64,000 bases of DNA from Rehmannia glutinosa (lineage: Eukaryota; Streptophyta; Magnoliopsida; Lamiales; Orobanchaceae). Below are positions 20,237 through 31,370 of this stretch, one piece after another (within the stretch, counting starts at the first letter, position 1; each line of letters starts with the position of its first letter). Where the stretch lies: the NCBI GenBank assembly GCA_016081115.2, contig JABTTQ020001091.1, positions 310,001 to 374,000 on the forward strand, in the 5' to 3' direction. Both the position numbers and the translations under genes were made by a program. The notes beneath the pieces are model-generated. The model was not told the origin of the DNA. It made no database searches and saw only the letters and a program-made list of their open reading frames with translations.

Positions 20237-21695
20237 TGTAAGTCCAAGCGGCTACGATAATCTAGAGAGGGGGTGAATAGATTATCTCCATCTTTTCGAT
20301 TTCGCCCTCTTTTTCAACCGAATGCTCAAAGATAATGACAAAGGTGCGGAATGTAAATAACACACGTCGATTTAAAGAGGTTCAACCCACCTAGGGCCTA
20401 ATCCTCTACCACCCCAAAGATATCCAGGGATGGATTTCAAAAGAAAAAGAATTTTATTAATTACCAAAATTAATACAAATTCAACTTACAACACCTTGAA
20501 GAGCACCACACTCTTCTTCAACACCACCTTTGAGATTACCACAATCTCTTCTTGAAGATTACCACAATCTCCAACGGCACCTTTGTGAAGATTACCACAA
20601 TCTTCACCCTTGAAAGAGCACCACACTCTTCAACACCTCAACAAGAAGATTACCACAATCTTCTTACACCTAACACCTAGTTCACCCAAGTGTGTTCTTA
20701 CCACAAGAAACACTCACAAGGATATCTTGTGTTTGAATGACGACCACAAATTCAAGATTACAACTCGATAATGAATAATACAATTGAGTGCAAGTGTAAT
20801 CAAGAATAGCCTAGACCTCAAAGATGTGAAAGTGATAGGCTAGGCAAATTTACAACAAGAATAATAACAATGAAAGACCAAGTGTTTGCTTGAAGTGTAT
20901 CTTGTTGTGTTGTATCTCAATTGTTGTATTGGTTGCTCCAAAACTTCCTCTATTTATAGGAGATGATTGATCAAGCATAGGCTCCTCTTGGGGATTGAAA
21001 ATCTACGAGAAAAATACAATTAAAATCAAGAATATAGTTAGAAATCAATCCCATAATTTAAGGAAATGTGTCTCATTGTCAAACGGTCATATTTTTTTGT
21101 CAATACACAGGCGACGGTCGCATTTAAATAAGAGAAAATAAGAACACTTTGAAAATTACAACGCGGAGGCGACCGGTCGACGTGGGCTCGACCGGTCGAC
21201 CCCCGCCTCAACCGGTCTCCCTAACCAAAAATACGAAGGGGTTAAGTCTGTTTCAACAATGAAACTTGCAGTACCGGTCGACGCCTTGATGACGGCCGAC
21301 CTGCTTGTTTTTCCTTCCGTCTCATTTTCGTTTCTAAAAACATCTTGGTACGGGTTGCCCTATAGGGCGGACCGGTCGACCACGAGACGAGTAAATGTTG
21401 TCCAATTTTTGTCGAAAATAAAACCCAAGAAATACTCCAAAATTTAGTAAAAACATTTTAAACCAATCGAGAGTATTTAGACAACATTTAGGAACCTTGT
21501 TTAGGAGTAAAAAATCCATTGATATAAAATCATTAAAAGTGTTGTCCATTATTATCAAAAATAAACTTGAGGAAATACTCCGGAAAATATTAAAACCATT
21601 TTAAATCATTTAGGAGTATTTGGACAACCTTTAAAAGCATTGTTTTGGTGACAAAATAAAATCATCAAAATTAAGATAAAACCATTTATCAAACA
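20237..21695 (-). repeat. 5' LTR of SIRE-like element (1459 bp)
   Basis: Direct repeat of 13750-15248 with the same termini. It carries fewer GACCGGTCGAC motifs than the other LTR. The LTRs have clearly diverged by indels, so the insertion is not very recent. Confidence 0.93.
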
Positions 21696-21700
21696 AAATA

Positions 21701-22154
21701 TATTTCCACATATGGTGGAAGAGGAGATTATTGGGGTCCACCACAAGAGCAATGGAGGAGAAATTATTGACATTGTAGGTAATTGGATAGCCACCAACAA
21801 TTGAAAAAGGATAAAGTAGTTGTCATAAATTGACAATTGCTGCAGCAACATTGACAAGCCACATTTTGTGGAAAAATATGGGGAAATGGTTGAAAGGTTA
21901 ATGTTGTGATTTGGCAGTATTAAGTAGTTTGTACCTATAAATATGCTTCATTCGGGGGAGTGCAAAATACACCGAGAGAAAAGAGAGTAAAGCCAACTAG
22001 AGAGAGTTTGGTTGTGAGTTTTCTCGAGTGAGAGAGTTATCTCCAATTGAAGAGGAGTATTTGCTCCAAAATAATGATATAGAGATCACAATAAATATTT
22101 GACTGTGTGTTAAAAAACTTGTGTTATTTTGTAATCACTATTTGTTAGAGTATC
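21701..22154 (+). repeat. LTR-like fragment (copia?), no coding content
   Basis: A plus-strand promoter-like arrangement is seen: CCTATAAATATGC near 21936, then purine-rich GAGAGAAAAGAGAG and a run of GAGAG motifs. This resembles U3-R of a copia LTR. Ends were not found; the SIRE-like element inserted at its left edge. No gene. Confidence 0.35.
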
Positions 22155-22397
22155 TCATATCTCCTTTGACGTCTTCTTCTCCGCCACACTAGATAACACT
22201 CCATCGGCTAGTGCTAAGTGCAGATCAGCAATTGCATTGCCCTCCATCTCGTTCCACTTGGCATCGTCGGTGATATCTGCGGGCATGTCTCCAATTGCCG
22301 CCAAGCAATTATCTTTCCTCAAAATTGCCTTAATCTTCATTTTCCACAATGAGAAATTATTCCAATTGAACTTATCTACATCGAACTTCATCGTCAT
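22155..22397 (-). pseudogene. copia gag N-terminal fragment
   Basis: From ATG at 22397: MTMKFDVDKFNWNNFSLWK, DMPADITDDAKWNEM, LHLALADGVLSSVAEKKT. This matches the start of Tnt1-type copia gag (F-x-G-x-N-F-x-x-W and a later W-x-x-M motif). It ends after ~80 residues at the junction with the LTR-like fragment. Confidence 0.8.
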
Positions 22398-22507
22398 TTT
22401 GTTCACACTTATTAAATTTCACTTGAACCGAATTTCACTATTCACATGAATAGTGCATGAATAGTACTCGTGAACAGTAACCCCCAAACCAATGACTCTG
22501 ATACCAC

Positions 22508-23021
22508 TGTTAGGAAATTACGGACCGAAACAAATCATGACAATAGTGATATAAGAAAAATAAAGGTAAAATGACACGAATATTTTACGTGAAAAACCCC
22601 AAATAAATTTGAGGTAAAAAACCACGGGCAAGTGTAGGAGCAATTCACTATAAAAATAGAGATTACAACACCTTCTCTCTAAATACAAGGAGATAAATAT
22701 ATTACACTCTCTATTGAAATAGGAGAAATACTAACACTTTTAAATAAGGAAACACTCAGAATAAGAATACCAAATTCTATCACTCTTTCTTAAGTTATGA
22801 TAGATTTGCTTCGGATGCATATTCTAGGGGAATTGAGAGGCTATTTATAGATGAAGCTCTCAACCCCTGTCATTAATTTGCCAACACATTAGTCAAATAA
22901 GTTGGGTTTGGTATGGCACCAATTCTTCATCCACCAACCATTCCATGAATCTGCCCATATGATCAGCCGCAAATCAAGACATTTGCCATCATTTTCAAAA
23001 AGTGGCTTTACATTTTTGACA
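22508..23021 (-). repeat. copia LTR (514 bp)
   Basis: TGTTAGG...TTTTTGACA, direct repeat of 24068-24584. Left of it is the primer site (minus strand GTGGTATCAGAG); right of it is the polypurine tract (minus strand AAGTGGGAGAT). Confidence 0.9.
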
Positions 23022-23085
23022 ATCTCCCACTTAAAGTCACTTTTGTAATCCTTTCGTCATTCTCTACACTTGCCAAACTTGTTGC

Positions 23086-23981
23086 TTACATCTCTGCTAG
23101 GCCACATGAGGATCTACACCATTTGAACTTGCATGTGTTGATTGGTTTGGTCATGCAATCTGCTAGGTTCTCATCAGTATGGATCTTTTGCATATCCACA
23201 CTTCTATTATCCACTACTTCTCGAACAAAGTGATATTGAACTCCTATGTGCTTTGTCCTTGAATGTAAGGCTGGATTCTTTGCAATATGCAAAGCGCTCT
23301 GACTGTCACAAAATAGAATAATCTTTTCTTGTTTGTACTCGAGCTCCTCCAATAACCTTTGTATCCTGACTGCTTCTTTACAAGCTTGCGTAGCTGCCAT
23401 GTATTCTGCTTCAGTTGTAGACAGAGCTACATATCATCCACATACAAATTGTGCCTTCATTTCTTGGATTTGATCTTTGTTGGGGCCTGCCACCAATATA
23501 TCATCCACATACAACAACAAAATAATAAAATCATTATCACCAAACCTTTTGTAGTACGCACAATGGTCTGAACTAAGTCTGTTGTATTCAAGGCTCATTA
23601 TGAAGGAATCAAATCTCTTGTACCAACACTCGGCCTTTGTTTGAGACCGTGACAGAGATTTGTTCAACCCGCAAACCAAGTTCTCTTTGCCTGTTTTAAA
23701 GCCAAAAAACCTTCTGGTTGAAGTATATAAATTTCTTCTTCAAGCTCTCCATGAAGAAACGCAGTTTTTACATCTAATTGCTCCAGATGTAAGTCAATAG
23801 TAGCACACATAGCCAGGACTACTCTGACTGTAGTGAGTCGAACCATCGGGGAAAATATCTCATTGAAATCAATGCATTCTTTCTGAGCATATCCCTTTAC
23901 CACCAATCTTGCATGATATCGCTCTACTTGATCGTTGCTATCCCTATACCACCAATTTTGTTCACACCGATTAAATTTCAC
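23086..23981 (-). pseudogene. copia RT-RNase H relic
   Basis: The RT start (ERYHARLVVKGYAQKECIDF, VRLTTVRVVLAM, LHLEQLDVKTAFLHGELEEE; 23920-23730) is followed by a frame change. Then come the catalytic LLLYVDDILVAGPN (23520-23470) and RNase H (EAVRIQRLLEELEYK, LFCDSQSALHIAKNPALHSR, TKHIGVQYHFVREVV; 23375-23200). The segment runs to a stop at 23086, just before the polypurine tract. Protease and integrase are absent: the RT start is fused to the leader at about 23960. Confidence 0.88.
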
Positions 23982-24067
23982 TTGAACCGAATTTCACTAT
24001 TCACGTGAATAATGTGTGAATAGTAACTCATGAACAATAACCCCCAAACCAATGGTTCTGATACCAC

Positions 24068-24584
24068 TGTTAGAAAATTAAGGACCGGAACAAAGTCATG
24101 ACAATAGTGATGTAAGAAAAATAAAGGTAAAATGACACGAATATTTTACGTGGAAAACCCCAAATAAATTTAAGGTAAAAAACCACGGGCAAGAGTATGA
24201 GCAATTCACTATAAAAATAAGCATTACAACACCTTCTCCCTAAATATAAGGAGATAAATATGTTACATTCTCTCTTGAAATAGGAGAAATACTAACACTT
24301 TTAAATAAGGAAACACTCAGAATAAGAATACCAAATTCTATCACTCTTTCTTAAGTTATGATAGATTTGCTTCGGATGCATATTCCAGGGGAAGTGAGAG
24401 GCTATTTATAGATGAAGCTCTCAACCCCTGTCATTAATTTGCCAACACATTAGTCAAATAAGTTGGGCTTGGTATGACACCAATTCTTCATCCACCAACC
24501 ATTCCATGAATCTGCCCATATGATCAGCCGCAAATCAAGACATTTGCCATCATTTTCAAAAAGTGGCTTTACATTTTTTTTACA
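24068..24584 (-). repeat. copia LTR (517 bp)
   Basis: Direct repeat of 22508-23021, ending ATTTTTTTTACA. The primer-binding site abuts its left side. Confidence 0.9.
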
Positions 24585-25661
24585 AAAGGCACATTCAAGG
24601 CCAGCTTTTAAGTGGACAGTGAGTTTCAAACAATGGTTAATTGTTTGGTTTTATTCATTTGTTTGGTTTAAATATCACAAATCTACTTTTACTGTTTTTT
24701 TTAAAACCAAACAAATGAGTTTTTGAATCTAATGAATCTTAAATAAAATAAATTACAAATATAAATCAAAATCTCAAACAACTACCAAGAACCATGAAAA
24801 AACAAATTACAAATATATTATCAGGAATCAAGCTAAGATATTCATTTATATCAAACAAGTTTAATTACCAGATTTCTCCTATATTTAATAATAATTTTTT
24901 ATTTGAATTTTATTTAACTAAATTATTAAATTATAACTAATAGGGATAGCAACAATATACAAATACAATATACCCAAAATGAAGAATAACCCAAAATATT
25001 AATGGAGTACCTGAGAAATCAATTGTAAGTTAACCCAGACTCTTCTCTAATTTGTTCTCTTATTCCATGGAAATTTTGAAGAATTGAAATTTATTTTATT
25101 TTTCTGGTCGTTCCGTCTCTGGAGGATAAGAATAGTTTGATAAGAGAAAGATAAAAATGCTTTTTTGTGTTTTGGAAAGGAGAGAGAAAGAGAATTAAAA
25201 TTAAAAGAAAAGTTAAAGTTAATATATATTATAATATATATGTATTAGTGAGTGTGCCTTTATATATATAACATATATAACTACTGTTGCCCAACTAATA
25301 TAAATTAAAGAGGATGTTGGGTTGGCAGTCTTTTAAAAACAAAAAGAGAATGCTAATAGTGAAAAAAATAATTTAAAAATTTAGGGGGGCCAAACACTTG
25401 AAAATAATAAATTAACATATAAAAATATTAAAAAAAAGTTTGGGGGGCAGAGCCCCCTCCCAAGCTATACTCACCCTGTTTATATACGACTGCATACGTA
25501 TTTCAAAAAAAAAAAACGACGACTACATACAAGTCCTCATATATGCTTTACAATTGGACTAGTTAACTGATCAATTCCAAGTCCACTATCACGATTTTCT
25601 TCAGTCAATTTTTGAGGCACCGGTTTAGTCCTCCACCATTAGATCTTGACACGCGGTAACC
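24585..25661. other. gene-free AT-rich spacer
   Basis: No coding motif. TTTGGTTTTATTCATTTG and a TAAAACCAAACAAATG-like inverted partner lie at 24645-24715. GGGGGGCAGAGCCCCCTCCCAAGCTA near 25440 is a degraded hAT-like terminus of the kind seen elsewhere in the window. Confidence 0.5.
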
Positions 25662-25680
25662 AGCGCCGGCCTTATGGCTC

Positions 25681-25961
25681 TAATTACAACAAATATCCTT
25701 GATATTTGGATTAATTATAGAAAAACTCAGCAATGTTTAAAAATTACAAAAATTCTCTTGAGGTTTGAATTAGTCTTAAATGTAACGGGGTAATATCAAT
25801 ATTTTTATAAATATAAGGGGGTGTTTTAAATATTTTTTGTTTATGAAGGAGAGTAAAGTGTAATACATAATCAAATCTCACAGGTTATTTTGTAATTTTC
25901 AAAAATTTGTGGATCTTTTGTAATTAACACAAACCTGAGGGGTGGTGTTTCTGATTACCCC
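25681..25961. mobile_element. GGGATAATTACAA-type MITE, diverged
   Basis: TAATTACAACAAATATCC to GTGTTTCTGATTACCCC with inner arms ATTTGGATTAATTA and TAATTAACACAAACCTGAG. Orthologous position to 8714-8943 inside the duplicon. Confidence 0.65.
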
Positions 25962-26019
25962 TTTAAATTATTTTAACCGAAGAATATTACTCTATTGTCC
26001 TTATCCTGAGATCAACAAC

Positions 26020-27458
26020 GAGTGGGAGAAATAACCAAACAAAAGAAGAATTTCTTCAAAAACGTAGGAGTGCAAAATAAGACTTTTATAAGAAGAGTAA
26101 TTTTATGACAAAAACTCTAGTCAGACAGTCTAATGAGTCTGTTTCATTAGACGGACCTAGTTCGACCTGTGTTTTTCTTGTAATTTTATACACTGTGGCA
26201 TTTTTGTAATTCTGAAGAGGCGGTGGCATTTTGTGAATTAGAACGCGATGGTGTTTTTGTAATACTCTGGGAGCGGTGGCATAGTATCACTAGACTGGTG
26301 GCATTTTTGTAATATTAGGCAGTGATGTAGTACCGTTAAAAGTATTAGTTTTTCCCTAAAATGTATTAGTAGTACCGGTGAAAAGTATTAGTACTTGAAC
26401 AGTTTTTTAGGAATTTTCATGAAAAGTATTGATTTTCTCCGTCATCAAAAGTATTAGTATTCCTACTAAAACGTATTTATGGTCTTATTGAAAAGTATTG
26501 TGTTTTTCGATTTTAAAGGTATTTTACTATTTTAGTATTCCTCATGAAAATACTAGTTTTTCTCATAAAAAGTATTAGTAGTTCCTCATAAAAGTAGTAG
26601 CCCCCACGCCACCCCCCACCCCACACAAAAAAAAAAGTATCAATTGTCATCCTGAAAAATATATAGTAACCCCCCCTTAAAAATATTAGTTTTTCTTCCG
26701 AAAAGTATTAATAATTCTACCAAAAGTATCGGTAATCTTCTTTGAAAAGTATTAGTAATCCCCTTGAACAATATTTTTAGTATTTCTCATTAAAAATATT
26801 GATTTTTCCCTCAAAAATATTAGTATTCCTCCTAAAACATATTATAGTTTCATTAAAAAGTATTATATTTTTCGATTATAGGTATTTAAGTATTCATCTT
26901 GAAAGTACTATTTTTCTCATAAAAAATATTAGTAGTTAAGAAAAGTATTAGTAGTTCCCTAGAAAAGTATTAGTTCTCCCCCAAAGGTATCAGTAGTCAT
27001 CCTGAAAATATTTAGAAGCCCTCCTAAAAATATTAATTTTTCCTCCTAAAAGTATTAGTGGTCCTCCTAAAAAGTATTAGTGCCTAAAATGCGGGCGTAG
27101 CTAGGTGGGGCCTCGCTGCCCTCACAAGACACCTAATTTTTTTCTCCGTTATTTCTATGGAAAAAAAATAAAAAAATTATTTATATATTCTTTTAAGGGG
27201 AAAAAATAGTTGAGCTAGGGTGAAAAATTTGGGCTAGGGGGAACCATCCGGTAGCTACGCCTGACTAAAATGTATTAGCAATGCCAACGGATATGGTTGT
27301 TTTGGTGTTGGTAGTTGTGGCCCTTGTGGGATTGTTGGTGGACTGATGGGTGGAATATTTGGATCCATCTAACAGATCTAATCCGTTAGACCATCTAACA
27401 AGAGACTAACTCTAATTTTATTTGAGGACTTACCACTTGCTTGTTTCAATATTTCTAG
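26020..27458. repeat. irregular AAAAGTATTAGTAGT-type repeat block
   Basis: From about 26330 to 27080 the motif AAAAGTATTAGTA with C/T-rich linkers recurs dozens of times at 20-30 base spacing (e.g. GAAAAGTATTAGTACTTG, AAAAAGTATTAGTAGTTCC). Edges carry TAATTTTATGACAAAAACTC (26099) and GACTAACTCTAATTTTA (27404), a weak inverted pair. This may be the interior of a larger non-autonomous transposon. No gene. Traces recur at 5822-5900. Confidence 0.6.
27092..27264. mobile_element. hAT-type MITE (173 bp)
   Basis: Starts CGGGCGTAGCTAGG and ends CCGGTAGCTACGCCTGA, flanked by CTAAAATG at 27084-27091 and 27265-27272. The perfect 8-bp duplication supports hAT-type insertion. It is nested in the AAAAGTATT repeat. 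Confidence 0.85.
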
Positions 27459-27498
27459 ATGACTCACACTTATATACTATTCAATGGCTACATCTATG

Positions 27499-27678
27499 CA
27501 ATAGCGTAGCCAGAAATTATTATGGGGTGGGCCGTCTGAAATTAGGGTGGTAGGATAAAAATATTAAAAAGATACACATAATATTAATTAAAAAAAATTT
27601 TAAAAAAAATCATTTTAAAAATGTGGGGGGGGGGGGGAGGGCACGGGGCCCGGGTTGCCCCCCCTACCTCCACCAGTG
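27499..27678. mobile_element. hAT-type MITE (180 bp) specific to duplicon B
   Basis: CAATAGCGTAGCCAG to ACCTCCACCAGTG, flanked by CATCTATG at 27491-27498 and 27679-27686. Copy A keeps the empty site (GTTACATTTACACCCCCTATT near 11938). The interior is a G/C run next to AT-rich DNA. Confidence 0.9.
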
Positions 27679-28436
27679 CATCTATGCCCCCTATTTATTA
27701 TCCTAAAAAATGGAAATAAACTACTCAAGTCATAGGAAAATTACGAACAATTAGTCCTATTCTACAAATGATCTCTTGAATTGAAACCATTATGGGGAAA
27801 TTGGGAATGTGGATATAACTTCAAGAAAATAACAGTCAAAATTGTATATCATTAAGTAAATATAATTAAGTCTAGTATTATACGTACGTACTTCTATATA
27901 TGTCATTAAGTAAATATAATTATATATCTACGGGTTTAAGCTAAATTTCACGCCATATATTAATTTTTCCACTGTTAGTTAACGTTCTTAAAGAATTTTT
28001 TTGTACATACTTTCTTAAAATATAAATATATTCTAGTTAAGAAAATTATTACCTCAAAGTATTCTAAATATGTAAACGACGCCCCGGTTTCACAATGTTG
28101 GCAAAACCTTATATTTTGCTCAAAAACACAATTCGGTGAACAGAAAAAAAAAAAACAAAAAAACTTTGAGATCAATGTGTAGTAAAGTCTTATTCACTGG
28201 AACACTACCAACATAAACAAATTAATTAATTAAAGCTATAGGTATACTGAACTTAAAAAGAAATACATAAGAAAGAGATAATTCAATATTTGCTCATTAA
28301 TATTATAGGTACATCAATTGAATTATATGACTGAAAACAGGTATCTAAGAATATATATACTTCATTCACTTTTTGTGAATCATATACTACAATACACTTG
28401 TTGTGTATATTGTATAAATTTTGACCTCTCAACCTA

Positions 28437-28872
28437 TTAATGTGAAATATCCCAACTATATTTTTTGGTCAATGGTTGCAAGGATTTGTCAGTTGCAAAA
28501 TAAATACCATCACCTTTTCTACCCAATAGAATTTGTTCCTTTGCAATCTGTCGATGTTGAAGAAAAAACAACAAAAGCCTTTTCTTTTGAACCCCACCAC
28601 ATAGATGGCAAAAGAACAAAGTGTTAAAAAACGTTGTCGCAAAACCTCCAATTGAAATCTTGATTAGGAGAAAGTGTGTGATATCCTAAATCGTCATTCT
28701 TAGACGCACAATGCAAGTCGAGTCCAGGAGAATTTTGGGGGAGCTTACTAATTACATGGACCACATAGTCATGAGTGAATGTGCATCTGCCTTTCTCTAT
28801 TGCTAATACTTGGAGATGGGCAGGGCATATGAAAAAAAATAACAAGGAGATGATAGTAATGGGGTAGCTCAT
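28437..28872 (-). pseudogene. S-protein homolog, frameshifted (duplicon B)
   Basis: From ATG at 28872 it has the same signal peptide as the intact copy A, then THDYVVHVISKLPQN, LDLHCASKNDDLGYH and NWRFCDNVF, where it hits a stop. Relative to copy A, two bases are missing near 28629. Two are gained near 28606 (in the codons of FCH.WWG) and one is missing near 28518. The end, DGIYFATDKSLQPLTKKY and SWDISH, is readable in another frame down to 28437. At least three indels make this a pseudogene unless the assembly is wrong here. Confidence 0.88.
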
Positions 28873-28950
28873 TGCTTAATTAGTACAATATGGTGTGTAT
28901 CACTTAAATTAGCATTGCTTGATTTTTCAATTTTTTTTCATGAAGTTGGT

Positions 28951-28959
28951 CTTTTATAG
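28951..28959 (-). promoter_or_regulatory. TATA box of SPH copy B
   Basis: Minus-strand CTATAAAAG ~80 bp before the ATG, preserved from the intact duplicate. Confidence 0.6.
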
Positions 28960-29139
28960 GTAACAAAAGGGACGGAGTGTAACAAAATGAAGTTGGGATT
29001 TCAAATAAAATTATCACAATCTGAAAGAAATTGATGAAATTTGATTGCCCAAATGCACTTAATTCAACAGTAAATCTAACACTATAAGATTAGTGTGATC
29101 TAGGAGAAAGTTTTCAAGGCGCGCAATATAAGACACAAA

Positions 29140-29549
29140 AGGCAAACTTACAAAATTAGTCATGTAACTAAAAGGCGGTCGCAAAAAAGTCCAACAAAAT
29201 GCACGGTTTGCAAAATGTCATGAACCTATGTATGATTTGGCAAAATAATCCTTCAAAATGCATGGCTTGCTAAACACTCATGTAAACTATACTTGACTAG
29301 TCTCAATTTTGGTCCTAATTTCACCGAAAATTAGAAATTTAATTGGATAGCGACACGTGTAATTCCCAATTGTGGTGAAATTATGACCAAAATTGAGACT
29401 CCGTATAAGTTACATTAATACTATTCTACAAATCGTGCATTTTGTAGGATTGTTTTGCAAAATCGTACATATATAGTTACAAGACTATTTTGTCATCAGA
29501 ACATTTTACAGTTTGCAACCGCCTGTTAGTTACATTTGCAATTTTACCT
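29140..29549. mobile_element. long palindromic MITE (GCAAAATTAGTCATGTAACT family)
   Basis: The left arm (ACAAAATTAGTCATGTAACT, then AAAAGGCGGTCGCAAA) pairs with the right arm (TTGCAACCGCCTGTTAGTTA, then CATTTGCAATTTTACC). The middle also folds (TTTCACCGAAAATTAGAAAT against AATTGTGGTGAAATTA). Related copies: 42215-42540, 42727-43018, 47150-47415; diverged 34497-34965. Confidence 0.65.
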
Positions 29550-29930
29550 AAAGGCATAAATTAGTGACAAAATGGAAGTCACTAAATGTACATGTGTTCA
29601 AGGCCTTAAAAACAAAGAAAACGTTATTCAAGAAGAAAGAAAATGTTGTTCAAGGCCTTAAGAAAAAAGAAAACTCTTCACAAAGGTTAAAATGAAGTAA
29701 TATTATGCTAACCGAATAAAACAACTCATGTCACCTAGTTATAGTCAACTCAAAAATAATTAGGCAAAATGGCCTACTTGAATATGGAGTCCAAAACATT
29801 ACAAAATTTCGCACTAAAGTGTCTCAACAGCAACCCATGGAACGGTTAAAAAGTGCGGGGTCTTACAGACAACGTTGACACAATGACATATGAATACAAG
29901 AATTTAATGGATAAATATAAAATAATTTTA

Positions 29931-30214
29931 GGGATAATTACAAAAACACCCCTAAGGTTTGGGTTAATTACAAAAAGCTCAGACATGTTTCAAAATTACA
30001 AAAAACCCCATCAAGTTTCGTTTTATCTAAAATTTAAGGGGGGGTAACTATAATATTTTCGCAAATGTCAGGGGTTTTTTGAAATATTTTCAAAAATCAC
30101 CGGGAAAAATGTAATACTGAATCAAACCTCAAGGGTTTTTTTTGTAATTTTCAAAGAACTCTGGGTTTTTTTTGTAATTAGCCCAAACCTTAGGGGTGTT
30201 TTTGTAATTATCCC
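29931..30214. mobile_element. GGGATAATTACAAAAAC MITE (284 bp), 9-bp duplication
   Basis: Starts GGGATAATTACAAAAACACC and ends GGTGTTTTTGTAATTATCCC, a perfect 20-bp terminal inverted repeat. Both flanks are ATAATTTTA (29922-29930, 30215-30223). A 9-bp duplication is the hallmark of Mutator-like elements. No coding content. This is the reference copy for the family. Confidence 0.93.
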
Positions 30215-30565
30215 ATAATTTTATGCATTTCTCTGGCTGTCTTTGTCTACATTGTGATAATAGTATCGTGATTTTCATAATATGATTGATGTATAATTCA
30301 TGTATAATTTGTAATCAATTATGAAATCTGACATACTAATATTATTACAAGTATTCCTTTGTTGCAATAATATGGTCAAGATTGTTATAATATAGTTACA
30401 AATATTTACCTTTAGTATGACAACAATAAATGTAATGCTCGATCAGTTAAATATGGAGCTAGATATATAGTTTTGAGGGGGGCTAATTAATTTTGGTGGA
30501 CTAAATCAATAAAAAATAAATATTTGATACTAAAAAGTAATATTTTAAAATAAATTATACATAGA

Positions 30566-30829
30566 CTGAGGTTTAGGCTAATTACAAAAAAACTCAGAGA
30601 TGTTTCAAAATTACAAAAAAAAACCTTGGGATTTGATTTTATCTTACATTTTCTCCCTTCGTAAACAACAAATATTTCAAAACCCCCGTGATATTTCTAG
30701 AAATATTACAGTTAACTCCTTAAATTCAAGGCATAATCAAAACATGAGGGGGCTTTTTATAATTTTGAAACATTTCTGGATTTTTCTGTAACTAGCCCAA
30801 ACCTTAGGGGGTCTTTTTGTAATTATCCC
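30566..30829. mobile_element. GGGATAATTACAAAAAC MITE, left end lost
   Basis: GAGGTTTAGGCTAATTACAA on the left and AGCCCAAACCTTAGGGGGTC to AATTATCCC on the right. The outermost left ~20 bp are missing. Confidence 0.75.
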
Positions 30830-31190
30830 TAGAATTAATTGAGTCTTAATTTGTGGTGGATACATGAGAAAACGCCCCTGAGTATATATTTAATGTATGT
30901 ATTATGATCTTCCTCAAAAAAAAAAATGTATGTATTATGATATTTTACCTAGGTTGTGGAAGGTTAGAGTCAAAAGGCTCTTCTAGCAACTTGGTTAAAT
31001 AATTTTTGCAAAGGACAAAGCCACAAGTTTGTTGGACCAGGTTTCAGGTATCGCTTATGAGGCCCTAACCAATGGGCCCAATATATGTCATGATCTTCGA
31101 TCTTAATAAAAAATGGTGGAGGAGAGGCTGGAGAGCTAGCTTTACGACAATTAGGGTCAATTGTTAATTACTAACAAGATAAATATGAGG
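30830..31190. other. gene-free spacer
   Basis: No motif beyond a direct repeat of AATGTATGTATTATGAT (30891 and 30926). Confidence 0.5.
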
Positions 31191-31192
31191 CT

Positions 31193-31370
31193 TTATGGCG
31201 GAGGTAGGGGGGCCAACCCGGCCCCTCCTCCCTTTTTGAATTTTTTTTTTACTAAGTAAATTTTTTTAAAATTTTTTAGTTAATATTTATGTGTATTTTT
31301 TAATTTTTTTATCCGACCCACCTCAATTTCGTGTATGTATCCACCCCGTAATAATTTACATGGCTACGGT
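31193..31370. mobile_element. hAT-like MITE, inverted relative of 27499-27678
   Basis: GGCGGAGGTAGGGGGGCCAA to CATGGCTACG. The inner TTAATATTTATGTGTA stretch is the reverse complement of the interior of the 27499-27678 element. The target duplication is imperfect (CTTTAT against GTTTAT). Confidence 0.6.

Larger units (their letters stand above)
13750..21695 (-). mobile_element. copia LTR retrotransposon (SIRE-like), complete ends, decayed interior
   Basis: Two long direct repeats (13750-15248 and 20237-21695), each starting TGTAAGTCC and ending ATCAAACA, bracket a ~5-kb interior. The 5-bp duplication AAATA at 13745-13749 and 21696-21700 proves insertion as a unit. On the minus strand the interior has a primer-binding site next to the right LTR, gag relics, a small reverse-transcriptase relic and a polypurine tract next to the left LTR. 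The zinc knuckle CFYCGKKGHTVNTC and large gag are typical of SIRE/Maximus-type copia elements. Only ~0.3 kb of recognisable pol survives, so it is non-autonomous. Confidence 0.92.
22155..24584 (-). mobile_element. copia element(s) in tandem: LTR - deleted interior - LTR - gag
   Basis: Reading the minus strand from 24584: LTR (24584-24068), primer-binding site and leader (24067-~23967), an abrupt join to RT and RNase H (23981-23086), polypurine tract, LTR (23021-22508), a second primer-binding site and leader, then the start of gag (22397-22155). The middle LTR thus serves two interiors. This layout arises by unequal recombination between copies. The termini TGTTAG and the primer site TGGTATCAGAG are clear. 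Confidence 0.85.
25662..29215. repeat. duplicon copy B (partner at 8681-13690)
   Basis: Collinear with copy A over the MITE, the ATGACTCACACTTATATACT block and the SPH gene with flanks. Specific to B are a ~1.4-kb segment (26020-27458) where A has the LINE, and the hAT-type insertion at 27499-27678. Confidence 0.85.

Noticed and set aside
23964..23981. start codon of a new gene at the RT fragment
   Set aside because: The frame begins in the retrotransposon leader and is a deletion fusion, not a start.
26330..27080. CRISPR or satellite array
   Set aside because: Motif spacing and sequence vary too much, and the genome is plant nuclear; kept as an irregular repeat block.
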